Assembly (NCBI GenBank): GCA_037132075.1
Contig: JBAXPV010000029.1
Span: forward strand, 1 to 46,768
Direction: 5' to 3'
Source: JBAXPV01 sp037132075
GTDB lineage: Bacteria; Bacteroidota; Bacteroidia; Bacteroidales; CAIXZF01
Length of the DNA: 46,768 nt
The notes beneath the pieces were generated by a model. That model was not told where the DNA came from. It was given only the letters and a program-made list of their open reading frames with translations, and made no database searches. Shown here piece by piece: positions 37,501-43,832 of this stretch. Both the position numbers and the translations under genes were made by a program. The stretch's first letter is position 1; the number at the start of each line of letters is the position of its first letter.

Positions 37501-40321
37501 TGATGTGACTGTAGTTCCCGGACCAAGTGTTAGCTGGACAGCGCCACTGATTCCCCAGTGTGCCAATGCAACAAATTATGTCTTGCCTGCAGGTTCACCT
37601 GCCGGTGGGGTATTTAGTGGCCCTGGTGTTACAGGCAATGTTTTCAATGCTTCATCTGTTGTACCCGGAACCTATACGCTTACCTATAGTGTAACATTTA
37701 CCGCCAATGGCTGTACAGCTTCTACGAGCAACACCATCGTTGTAAATCCATTACCCGCATTAAGCTGGAGTAATGTTTTAACAAACCAGTGTATTACTTC
37801 TGCCTCTTATACGCTAACAGGAGCTACACCTGCCGGCGGCACTTATAGTGGCATTGGCGTTACCGGAAATAACTTCAACGCAAGCGTTGCAGGTTTAGGA
37901 TTACATGTGATTACATACACTTATACAAATTCTAATGGGTGTACTAACAGCATCACAAATACAATCACAGTCAATCCACTTCCTGTCGTTACTTTAGGCC
38001 CGATTACCGCTGTTTGTCTTAACGCTTCAGCTTTTGCTTTGAGTACCGGAACCCCTGCCGGAGGCACATACAGCGGAACAGGTGTCAGTGGCGGAAACTT
38101 CAATCCTTCACTTTCAGGTGTTGGCAGTTTTACAATAACCTATACCTACACCAATGCCAATGGTTGTACCAGCAGTGCTAGTGCTCCGATCACAGTGTAT
38201 AGCTTACCTGTTGTAACGCTTGGAAGTGTTCCATCAGTTTGTGTTAATGCACCTACTTTTGTACTGAATACAGGCTCTCCTGTTGGAGGAACTTATAGTG
38301 GCGTTGGCATTAGCGGTGGCATTTATAACCCTGCTGTTGCCGGTGTTGGTTCACACGTGATCACCTATACTGTTACTAATAGCAACAACTGTACAGTTTC
38401 AGCTACTACTACAATCATTGTAAATGCTTTACCTGTTGTTAGTTGGAGCAATACTTTAACACAACAATGCGTTACATCTTCTACCTATGCGCTTACCGGT
38501 GGCACCCCGGCAGGTGGAACCTATAGCGGACCAGGCGTAAACGGGACTAACTTTAATGCAGCCCTGGTTGGCGCTTTATTAGGGACTGGTACTTATACAC
38601 TTACTTATACCTTCACTAACAGTAACGGATGTACAGCAAGTGCTTCTAATTCCATCGTCGTTAATCCATTACCTGTTGTTAGCTGGACTGGCACATTGGC
38701 TGATCAGTGTACCTACGCAAACGCTTATACCCTCACCGGTGGAATTCCTGCTGGTGGCACTTATAGTGGTCCTGGAGTTACCGGATCGAACTTTAATGCG
38801 TCATTAGCTGGTGTCGGTGTACACACATTGACCTATACCTATACCAACCCTGCTACTGGATGTACAAGCGCAACAACAAAGCCTATCACCGTTATGAATC
38901 CAGTCGCTGTTTATTGGAATAATGTTCTACCAAGTCCTTGCCAGAATATTACTTCAGTAACTCTTTCAGGTGCAACTCCTGCCGGAGGTACCTATAGCGG
39001 CCCTGGTGTTAATGCAGGCGTATTTGATCCTTCACTGATAGGACCGGGCAGTTATACACTGACCTATACATACACAGATCCTCAGGGTTGTACAGGTACT
39101 GCAAGCAATTCAATCACGGTAAATGCTTTGCCAAGTATGAGTTGGTCTAATGCTTTGACAACACAATGTGTCAGTGCTAACTTCTACCTGCTCTCCGGAG
39201 CTTCTCCTGCCGGTGGTGTTTATAGTGGCCCCGGTGTTTTTGGAAACAATTTCAATGCAGCAAATGTTGGTGTTGGAACATACACACTTACATATACCTA
39301 TACCTCTTCAGCTGGTTGTACCAATAACGTCACAAATACAATTACCGTTGTTGCATTACCTACTGTAACCTTAGGTCCTAATCAGAACATCTGCTTTGGA
39401 ACGACTACTACCCTGACAGCAACTGCCAGTGCCGGTGTAAACTATACCTGGAGTACTGGTGCCTCTACACCATCAATTAGTATTGTTGTCGGTGACACCA
39501 ACACTTACGCAGTTACCGTTACCAATTCATTTGGCTGTAAAGCAATTGATTCTGTAATAGTAAATATGTTACCCCTGCCGAATGCACAAGCTTCTGCCCT
39601 ACCAAAAACAATCTGTAAAGGTGAATCTGCTACCCTATCTGCAACAGGTGGTTCTGGCGCTACACCATATGTATGGGGAACAGGCCAGACATCATCCAGT
39701 TTTGTTTCTAACAACAATCAGGACACCACAGTTTTCTTTGTTACCGTGACGAATAGCTACGGATGCCATTCGGTCGCCAATGTTAAACTGAATGTGAACA
39801 AGATTCCTATTGTTGCCCTCAATGGCGGTGTTGCTCAGTTAACTGCATGTAATTACACCAATGCATTACTTGTTCCGGGCCCGGGTCCATATGACACTTA
39901 CCTTTGGAATACCGGAGATCAAACAGCAACACTGTCCATTGAAACAGATCTGATTGGTGCCAGTACTTTCACCACATATACTGTTACAGTCACTTTGAAT
40001 GGTTGCCAGGCAATGGATAACATCATCCTTTATGTTGACCCATGCGGCGGGATCCAGGAAATTGGGACACAACAACTCATCGAAGTTTATCCAAACCCAA
40101 CGGATGGGCAATTTACACTGAACCTCGAAAATGTTGGTGAAGGAACGATCCTCGACATTTACAACAACCTTGGTCAGAATATGCTTCGCGAGAAACTGGC
40201 AAACGCGGCTCATGCTAAGTTCACCAAGACTTTCGACTTATCTTCCTACCCAATGGGAATCTATTACCTGAGATTCACTGATGGAGACAAAGTTTATTCG
40301 AAAAAGCTGATTGTGAAATAA
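28559..40321 (+). CDS. Giant secreted multidomain T9SS protein with cohesin-like, Ig/PKD-like and repeat modules
   Basis: 3,920 residues. A signal peptide (KVTAVLLAIFLSSVVAFSQ) opens it and a T9SS type A sorting domain closes it (about 3842-3920: VYPNPTDGQFTL, IYNNLGQNM, LSSYPMGIYYLRF, KKLIVK). Between lie six cohesin-like domains (about 25-165, 459-592, 783-915, 1109-1240, 1773-1910, 2198-2335), eight Ig/PKD-like domains around YQWQ-STDGG patterns, eleven GGGxYC modules of about 86 residues, thirteen PAGGTYSGPGV modules of about 77 residues (one at 2427-2502, twelve in tandem at 2681-3601), and three PKD-like domains (about 3602-3830). No enzyme domain is seen. Export through the outer membrane by T9SS and surface attachment are expected; adhesion or scaffolding is inferred. 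A bidirectional terminator follows. Confidence 0.93.
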   Translation: MKTTITKVTAVLLAIFLSSVVAFSQTIVTTVPSIAKCSGQTGLVSFDIKVQNFTYIGSLSLKLKFNPANMLYTGYTVNPLISSGFILNGQNTGANAGTVKLAWYTLDSVSIPNNATMITLKFNYLGGNASLAFDTAVDGDCMYSDWTGSFVLPAQWINGGISVTSAPVLTTNPANLAIASGANAVFNVATSATASYQWQTGTSATGPWTTLIDNATFSGSTTNQLTITSAGTGLSGSFYMCSVTESVCNLSTNSTAASLMVTAACTDPLVFNTSGGGTYCPAGAGLSVDLSNSEVGVNYELFHNGSGSGTIIAGTGSPISFTGISTVGSYTIKATSSLGTCNSMQNGLATVLAATALGMTQNPLNSTITSGHNAFFTVTGNYPESALSFQWQISTDGGLNFTNLSNGTSYAGVSSSALSVWNAPVSLNNAHFRCILHEAGCNQTLNSSAGTLTVNVPPTINTYLPVLSGLVSGNTVSVPVTYDHMLNVSAMSLSFLFNNSVLTYQGISGVNSALSPDSYVVNDVSGNLKFSWFSVTPISLTDGTLFNINFTFNGGTASLTWDESQAGDCQYTDGNLNILPAVFHNGSVEGCTLPTAFAVGGGGINCPGVDGQNISLSGSQIGVTYELYHDGSASGFTEAGTGSAIQFVNFTAGTYSILASEGLCSTLQSGNAIITESPVLLFTTQPADANIAEGGNASYSVDLTSISNEITYQWKVSTDGGNIYTNLTNGGNYSGVSNSTLSITNIPYAFNDYRFVCVVNEQGGCNQSLTSLFAALSVTQTSTINTYLPHLTALVPGSTVSIPVTADNLNNVGAISLTFLYDNTVLSYQGTTNLLPALAAGSPLFNNTTGKIKFSWYGLDLVSLSSGTLFTVDFVYNGGTSSLNWNTSVGGDCEYADTDGNNLLADYHNGSVSGCALPIVFTASGGGVYCAAGVPVGVDLSSSEAGVTYTLFVDGITTDITIPGTGSGISFTGITSLGTYSVQAKADNGDCFTWQSGSVTVSAPLALSVTLDPSSVNIPSGDNATFLVSTNYAAASVTYYWEVSTNGGLTYTIMSDDANYSGVNTATLNILNAPYSFNGNKYRCFVSETACGLVVTSAGATLTVTQALPINTYLPTITGVTQGTTISIPVTAENISNVGAVSLSFIYDPSVLTYVGYSGLNADLALGIFSLNDISGKIKFGWFNTTPLNISSGTLFNIDFTYNGGTSLLTWNVAQPGECQYADFDGNTVNANYFDGSVTGCSLPAVYNVSGGGVHCAGAVGNVVYIDQTELSTTYSVLLNGVATGVSFAGNGSSQSQTFDGAGVYTISATNSCGSKLMAGSATISIQPLPLTFNVSGGGTFCSGGDGINVGLDGSEAGLVYTLKHNNLNTLNTVTGNGSALNFGLQTVAGTYTVTVSSPCGIFDMTGSAVINLFPTPSLFTVTGGGAYCTGSAAPSVSLSGSEVGVTYTLYHNGISTAVTKAGTGSSVSFGSQTVAGTYTIVASNTCGTLNMTGSVSVTLSPGPISFIVNGGGAYCTGGIGVAIGLTGSESAVVYTLIYNGTPTSATVTGTGASISFGIHSAIGTYTVSGHNSCGTTAMAGSASVSINALPLVYTMTGGGNYIGGGSGVSVGLSGSQTGVNYLLYVDGLFTGQTVAGTGSTISFGNQTIAGNYTASATNISTTCNSTMTGSALVSVTPIIVTNPADTAIFTGYSASFTVVSVGGTTYQWQVSFDGGLTWTNLTNNAPYYNVNTPNLDIIGALIGMNTFMYQCVVSSGTASVTSLPATLNVIPAPVLTTIAPTMTATAGTLISVPIDVLNFGGISAFNLTLNYTPSVMTYSGVANMNPGLSTGDPSLFIFENGTTPGEWFMAYNSMIPATIGNGKLLDLKFNYIGGYTPLVWKLVPHENAEYADPLGNVLPSIWINGSINSIGGTAITVQPDDATGCEGGSTSYSITAPGATNYQWIMSPDFGMNWFDLTNSALYTGVNTNTLIVNGISSTMVDFLFACKVDVGMATAAGSDPASLSITPFVTVPGTIVAAPGTTICPGNNVTFSVSAAYSLTGATYQWFVNSIPVATTATFSTTALMNGDVVKADVYVAGSCAFLNIPTLTMVVDPHPVVTTAPENATAVVGDAPGFSVVATAPGNSPLSYQWQISTNNGTTWTNLANGPDYTGVTTANMHITYATMPMNGNLFHCVVTEGTCGNTVTSDYGKLFMFYGPIITKLADQVVCGNSQMVVPVKVDNFIDVASISLKMNYDANFLTYTGFQNVNPALVADPFSLFTISATATQVSFFGFSLTPVSLTNNATMVELLFTPVPGTSSLTWESNTFGSCMYTDINGTVIPDEYINATYTINPLPAIFQVTGGGNYCVGGSGQPVGLSGSAVGFTYELYNNNFSTFLTLAGTGGPLTFGNQFAAGVYTITATNNSSGCSQIMGGSAVIIINPLPVVTFNGTLASQCLGVTSYVLTGGTPSGGTYSGPGVTNNLFYPTVAGIGTHTITYSYQDPINGCINSATKTITVIHGPLPNTVTGGGAFCQGGIGVTVGLNGSEIGMLYQTQINGIVNGPPVGGTGLAITFGLQTIPGVYTILGTDPNTLCTLVMPNSVTVEYAPLPNAFTVTGGGAYCVDGNGVAVGLSGSAVGTNYQLEYNGFAIGTPVAGTGSAISFGLHLMSGFYTVVATNSFGCINTMTGNVTITINQPPTVSFASYLQAQCITNTTYAIIGGFPLGGTYSGNGITGNNFNASVAGLGAHLITYTYTSPATGCTNTATNWIAVNANPTVTWNTSLAHVCPDNTNYLLSGGLPAGGVYSGPGVVGNVFNASLLGAGSYTLSYTFTDQATGCFATATQTMVVDPLPIVTWNGSLTALCEDAAAVTLIGGIPAGGTYSGPGVAGNTFNPALVGPGTYTLKYTYTNPATSCTNFVTNIMVVNPLPVVAFSGKLETQCSNSTAMLMLTGFPAGGTYSGSGVTGNIFNASVAGLGTFVITYTYTNPATGCTNYATNDVTVVPGPSVSWTAPLIPQCANATNYVLPAGSPAGGVFSGPGVTGNVFNASSVVPGTYTLTYSVTFTANGCTASTSNTIVVNPLPALSWSNVLTNQCITSASYTLTGATPAGGTYSGIGVTGNNFNASVAGLGLHVITYTYTNSNGCTNSITNTITVNPLPVVTLGPITAVCLNASAFALSTGTPAGGTYSGTGVSGGNFNPSLSGVGSFTITYTYTNANGCTSSASAPITVYSLPVVTLGSVPSVCVNAPTFVLNTGSPVGGTYSGVGISGGIYNPAVAGVGSHVITYTVTNSNNCTVSATTTIIVNALPVVSWSNTLTQQCVTSSTYALTGGTPAGGTYSGPGVNGTNFNAALVGALLGTGTYTLTYTFTNSNGCTASASNSIVVNPLPVVSWTGTLADQCTYANAYTLTGGIPAGGTYSGPGVTGSNFNASLAGVGVHTLTYTYTNPATGCTSATTKPITVMNPVAVYWNNVLPSPCQNITSVTLSGATPAGGTYSGPGVNAGVFDPSLIGPGSYTLTYTYTDPQGCTGTASNSITVNALPSMSWSNALTTQCVSANFYLLSGASPAGGVYSGPGVFGNNFNAANVGVGTYTLTYTYTSSAGCTNNVTNTITVVALPTVTLGPNQNICFGTTTTLTATASAGVNYTWSTGASTPSISIVVGDTNTYAVTVTNSFGCKAIDSVIVNMLPLPNAQASALPKTICKGESATLSATGGSGATPYVWGTGQTSSSFVSNNNQDTTVFFVTVTNSYGCHSVANVKLNVNKIPIVALNGGVAQLTACNYTNALLVPGPGPYDTYLWNTGDQTATLSIETDLIGASTFTTYTVTVTLNGCQAMDNIILYVDPCGGIQEIGTQQLIEVYPNPTDGQFTLNLENVGEGTILDIYNNLGQNMLREKLANAAHAKFTKTFDLSSYPMGIYYLRFTDGDKVYSKKLIVK
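29935..32280 (+). repeat. Cohesin / GGG / Ig three-domain super-repeat
   Basis: Within the giant gene, a unit of about 975 bp (cohesin-like, GGG module, Ig-like) occurs at about 29935, 30905 and 31885, the last copy continuing into tandem GGG modules. Cohesin-like copies start with INTYLP and end with an NGSV-GC or DGSVTGC. Copies are clearly related in protein but well diverged in DNA. Confidence 0.75.
32285..33590 (+). repeat. Five tandem GGGxYC modules
   Basis: Five consecutive modules of about 260 bp (starts near 32285, 32545, 32810, 33070, 33330), each beginning with a (V/T)xGGGxYC-type signature and ending in a (C)G..M(T/A)GS segment. The fifth has YIGGG in place of YC, losing the first cysteine. 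Six more modules are dispersed elsewhere in the protein. Confidence 0.8.
36598..39360 (+). repeat. Twelve tandem PAGGTYSGPGV modules
   Basis: About 230 bp each, with no linker. The shared pattern is (V/L)xW-L-QC, then P(A/V)GG(T/V)YSGPGV, G-(F/I)NxAxxG-GTYTLTYTYT, (N/T)GCT and NPLP at the joint. All twelve keep both cysteines. The copy near 38440-38665 has a four-residue insertion (ALVG-ALLG) that looks like a 12-bp slip duplication. Confidence 0.85.
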
Positions 40322-40337
40322 CAATGTAATCCTAAAC

Positions 40338-40375
40338 AAAAAAGGGTGCTTCAAAACTGAGGCACCCTTTTTTTT
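40338..40375. terminator. Bidirectional rho-independent terminator between the giant gene and argS
   Basis: GGGTGCTTC (40344-40352) pairs with GAGGCACCC (40359-40367), 9 bp with one G-T pair and a 6-base loop. It is followed by eight T (40368-40375) and preceded by six A (40338-40343), so it can serve both convergent genes. Confidence 0.9.
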
Positions 40376-40389
40376 CATTCTGAAAGAAA

Positions 40390-42183
40390 CTACATCCTCT
40401 CCGGAACCTCCACTCCAAGCAGGCTCATTGACTTTTTGATGATGCTGGCAACAAGTGAAGATAAGGTCAAACGGAAACTTCTGATGGAAGCATCTTCTTC
40501 ACGAAGCACTGACACTTCCTGGTAAAAGTGATTGTACTCCTTGGCCAAATCATAAACATAATTGGCAATCACTGCCGGGCTCAGGGCATTGCCCGCCTGC
40601 TTCACTGTATTCGGGAAGTCATAAGTAAAACGTAGCAGGTTCAGCTCAATGCTATGGAATTGATATTCTATCGACAATTCTTCATTTGAATCCAGGTTTC
40701 GCTCAGTGGCTTTGCTCAGTAAAGACTTGATCCTCGCATGGGTATATTGAATAAATGGTCCGGTATTCCCGTTGAAATCAATTGACTCCTGGGGATTGAA
40801 CATCATATTCTTTTTGGGGTCCACTTTGAGTATGAAAAACTTTAAAGCACCAAGGGCCAAAGTCCAATATAGCTTTGACAGCTCATCACTTTGCGCCTCA
40901 CCGGCTTTCCCTAAGTCTTCCGTGGTGCTTTTTGCCACATTATACATTTCCTGGAGGAGGTCATCGGCATCAACCACAGTTCCTTCCCTGGATTTCATTT
41001 TACCTTCCGGTAATTCAACCATGCCATAGGAGAAATGATGGATCTTTTCCCACCAGTCTTTTTCAAGTTTCTTCAGAAGAAATCGTAACACATCGAAATG
41101 GTAATTTTGTTCATTACCAACCACATAGATCATGCTAGAAGGACTGAACTTCTCATAGCGCTGATTCGCGGTTCCGAGATCCTGTGTCATATAAACCGAG
41201 GTCCCATCCCCTCTCAGCAACAACTTCTCGTCCAGACCATCACTCGTCAGATCAGCCCAGACAGAATGATCCGGTTTCCTGAAGAAAACACCCTTATCGA
41301 GTCCTTCTTCAATAATTTCTTTTCCAAGCAAATAGGTATTCGATTCGAAAAAGGTTTCATCAAAGCTGACACCCATCCTATTGTATGTATCATTAAACCC
41401 GGTATAAACCCATTGATTCATCATTCGCCATAAGGCAAGCGTATCGGGGTCATGTGCCTCCCATTTCATCAGGATCTCTTGCGCTTTCTTCATCAGAGAA
41501 GCATTTTTTGTCGCCGATTCTCTGTCAATTCCCTGGGCAACCATTTCTTCTATTTCTGCTTTGAGATATTGATCAAAAAGGACATAATACTTACCTACCA
41601 GGTGATCCCCTTTTAGTCCGGCACTTTCAGGCGTTTCGCCATTACCCCAGGTTTGCCATGCCAGCATTGATTTGCAGATATGAATGCCCCGGTCATTGAC
41701 CAGGTTTACTTGTACAACAGGCTTGCCATTTGCATGAAGAATTTTGGCCAAGGAGGAACCAAGCAAGTTATTCCTTACATGCCCAAGGTGAAGTGGCTTG
41801 TTGGTATTGGGAGAAGAATATTCGAGGACGATGGCATCCAGACTCTCATCTACCGGACAAAAACCAAAACCTGGTTCAGACACTGCTGATTTAAAGAAAG
41901 ATGACCAAAGATGCTGTTTCAGACTCAGGTTAAGAAATCCTTTAATGACATTGAATTTTTCGACCATCGGAGCGTTCGCTAAGAGGTATTGCCCAATCAA
42001 TTCAGCTGTTTTCTCAGGAGGCATTTTTGAGAATGAGGTAAAAGGGAAAACGACTAAAGTATAGTCGCCTTCAAATTCTTTCCGGGTTTTTTGTAATGAA
42101 ATGGCTGCATAATCAAGTGTTTGTTTGAAAAGCACTTGAAGTGCAAGCCTAATGTCAGTGATCAGGAGATTTTCGAAGTCCAT
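40390..42183 (-). CDS. argS: Arginyl-tRNA synthetase
   Basis: 597 residues, class I synthetase of normal length. The N-terminal Add-1 domain (about 1-110) is followed by YSSPNTNKPLHLGHVRNNLL with the HLGH form of the HIGH motif (about residue 133). The KMSKS equivalent is GKMKSREGTVV, a common variant in ArgS. A C-terminal DALR anticodon domain begins at about 480 (NTGPFIQYTHARIKSLL) and ends in SMSLLGVEVPERM, the family ending. It charges tRNA-Arg. Transcribed away from the next gene and convergent with the giant gene. Confidence 0.97.
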   Translation of the reverse strand: MDFENLLITDIRLALQVLFKQTLDYAAISLQKTRKEFEGDYTLVVFPFTSFSKMPPEKTAELIGQYLLANAPMVEKFNVIKGFLNLSLKQHLWSSFFKSAVSEPGFGFCPVDESLDAIVLEYSSPNTNKPLHLGHVRNNLLGSSLAKILHANGKPVVQVNLVNDRGIHICKSMLAWQTWGNGETPESAGLKGDHLVGKYYVLFDQYLKAEIEEMVAQGIDRESATKNASLMKKAQEILMKWEAHDPDTLALWRMMNQWVYTGFNDTYNRMGVSFDETFFESNTYLLGKEIIEEGLDKGVFFRKPDHSVWADLTSDGLDEKLLLRGDGTSVYMTQDLGTANQRYEKFSPSSMIYVVGNEQNYHFDVLRFLLKKLEKDWWEKIHHFSYGMVELPEGKMKSREGTVVDADDLLQEMYNVAKSTTEDLGKAGEAQSDELSKLYWTLALGALKFFILKVDPKKNMMFNPQESIDFNGNTGPFIQYTHARIKSLLSKATERNLDSNEELSIEYQFHSIELNLLRFTYDFPNTVKQAGNALSPAVIANYVYDLAKEYNHFYQEVSVLREEDASIRSFRLTLSSLVASIIKKSMSLLGVEVPERM

Positions 42184-42199
42184 GGAAGAAATATTTCAG

Positions 42200-42207
42200 C
42201 AAAAGTA
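42200..42207 (-). promoter_or_regulatory. Candidate -7 element (TACTTTTG) for argS
   Basis: Minus-strand TACTTTTG fits TAnnTTTG, 16 bases before the argS ATG. No clear -33 element is seen. Confidence 0.42.
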
Positions 42208-42371
42208 AGTTTTTTAGGTTCATTGAGCACGTAATAGCACCAATGAGTAGAATTGTTAATGAAATAACAATAAATGAGTAAAACACAACTTCTGATCAAA
42301 ATAAATTCTTACCTTCGCAATCCGAACTAAAATTGGAATTATTTCAATTATCTACTTAAAAACAAATATTT

Positions 42372-43709
42372 ATGACTCGACAGAATGTAATTATCATTGG
42401 TGCAGCTGGAAGAGATTTCCACAATTTCAACACCTTTTTCAGAGGGAAAGAAGAATACAATGTCGTTGCTTTCACAGCAGCTCAGATTCCTGACATTGAT
42501 GGCAGAAAATACCCTACTGAATTGGCAGGTCCCCTGTATCCTCAGGGCATTCCAATCTATGCACAAGATGAGCTCGTTGACCTTATCAAAAAATTCAATG
42601 TTGATTTCTGTGTTTTTGCCTACAGTGATGTTCCCTACAACAGAGTAATGAATATCAGCTCTGTAGTCAATGCTGCCGGTGCAAACTTTATGTTACTCGG
42701 CCCTAAGGACACTATGGTAAAAAGCACCAAGCCCGTCATTGCCGTTGGAGCTGTCAGAACCGGTTGTGGCAAGAGCCAGACCTCACGCAGAATCATCGAA
42801 CTCCTCATGGAAAAAGGCCTGAAAGTTGTGGCTGTACGTCACCCAATGCCTTACGGCGACCTGGTTGCCCAGAAAGTTCAGCGTTTTGCTACTGTTGCTG
42901 ATCTCGAAAAACACAAATGTACCATTGAAGAAATGGAAGAATACGAACCCCATGTCGTTCGTGGTAATGTAATCTATGCAGGTGTTGATTACGAAGCAAT
43001 TCTTCGTGCAGCTGAAAATGATCCTGATGGATGTGATGTTGTCGTATGGGATGGTGGAAATAATGATTTCCCTTTCTACAAACCAGATTTAACAATTACT
43101 GTTGTTGACCCACATCGTCCTGGCCATGAAGTTAGTTATTACCCTGGCGAAGTCACGCTGAGACTTGCAGACGTTGTTGTGATCAACAAAATCGATTCTG
43201 CATATCCGGAGCATATCCAAACGGTTAGACAAAACATCGCAAAAGTCAATCCTAATGCGATCGTCGTCGACGGTGCTTCACCAATTTCTGTTGATGATGC
43301 AGCTATTATCCGCGGAAAGAATGTTCTCGTTATTGAAGATGGCCCTACCCTTACCCACGGTGAGATGAAACTTGGTGCCGGAATCGTAGCTGCCATGCGT
43401 TTTGGTGCTGCCAGCTGGGTTGACCCAAAACCTTATGTTGTTGGAAAGCTTGCTGAGACATTCGAAATCTATCCTAACATTGGGAAACTCATGCCAGCTA
43501 TGGGTTATGGCGCCCAGCAAGTGAAAGACCTTGAGACTTCTATCGCCAATACTCCTTGCGACAGTGTCGTTATTGCAACACCTATCGATCTCAAACGACT
43601 GATCAAAATCGACAAACCCAGCACAAGGGTTTATTATGAACTTCAGGAAATTGGTTCACCAAACCTGACTGAGGTAATGAATGACTTCGTTGAGAAACAT
43701 AAACTTTAG
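42372..43709 (+). CDS. Cyclic 2,3-diphosphoglycerate synthase-like P-loop protein (COG2403 type)
   Basis: 445 residues, soluble. An N-terminal Rossmann-like region (IIIGAAGRDFHNFN, then VAFTAAQIPDIDGRKYP) precedes a P-loop domain with Walker A GAVRTGCGKSQTS (about 127-139), DVVVWDGGNNDFPFY, VVDPHRPGHE and VVINKIDSA (NKxD-like). The family contains the cyclic 2,3-diphosphoglycerate synthase of methanogenic archaea and many bacterial homologues described only as predicted GTPases. What the bacterial member does is not established; synthesis of cDPG in this organism would be an inference. It is followed by a strong terminator and then pyrBI. Confidence 0.8.
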   Translation: MTRQNVIIIGAAGRDFHNFNTFFRGKEEYNVVAFTAAQIPDIDGRKYPTELAGPLYPQGIPIYAQDELVDLIKKFNVDFCVFAYSDVPYNRVMNISSVVNAAGANFMLLGPKDTMVKSTKPVIAVGAVRTGCGKSQTSRRIIELLMEKGLKVVAVRHPMPYGDLVAQKVQRFATVADLEKHKCTIEEMEEYEPHVVRGNVIYAGVDYEAILRAAENDPDGCDVVVWDGGNNDFPFYKPDLTITVVDPHRPGHEVSYYPGEVTLRLADVVVINKIDSAYPEHIQTVRQNIAKVNPNAIVVDGASPISVDDAAIIRGKNVLVIEDGPTLTHGEMKLGAGIVAAMRFGAASWVDPKPYVVGKLAETFEIYPNIGKLMPAMGYGAQQVKDLETSIANTPCDSVVIATPIDLKRLIKIDKPSTRVYYELQEIGSPNLTEVMNDFVEKHKL

Positions 43710-43717
43710 TAGTGATG

Positions 43718-43743
43718 AAAGCGGCTTCGGCCGCTTTTTTTTT
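43718..43743 (+). terminator. Rho-independent terminator with UUCG loop
   Basis: AAAGCGGC-TTCG-GCCGCTTT followed by a T run to 43743. It begins 8 bases after the stop of the cDPG-synthase-like gene. The perfect stem and stable tetraloop make this a very sure call. Confidence 0.93.
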
Positions 43744-43757
43744 GTTTTCAACATAAC

Positions 43758-43828
43758 TTGACACCTTCGCAAAAAGTTCTAATTTTAGGCCTGAGCATAA
43801 TTACCAATCTATTGACAAAAAAGTTCTG
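43758..43828 (+). promoter_or_regulatory. Duplicated motif in the pyrB leader
   Basis: TTGACA (43758 and 43812) and CAAAAA(A)GTTCT (43770-43780 and 43816-43828) each occur twice in the 89-base spacer ahead of pyrB. This may be a duplicated operator or promoter, or chance. No PyrR-type or attenuator structure was recognised. Confidence 0.25.
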
Positions 43829-43832
43829 AGTA

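Noticed and set aside
30408..39717. Numerous short open frames within the giant gene on both strands
   Set aside because: They repeat with the module period and follow from the low stop content of the repeats. The main frame has signal and sorting domains.
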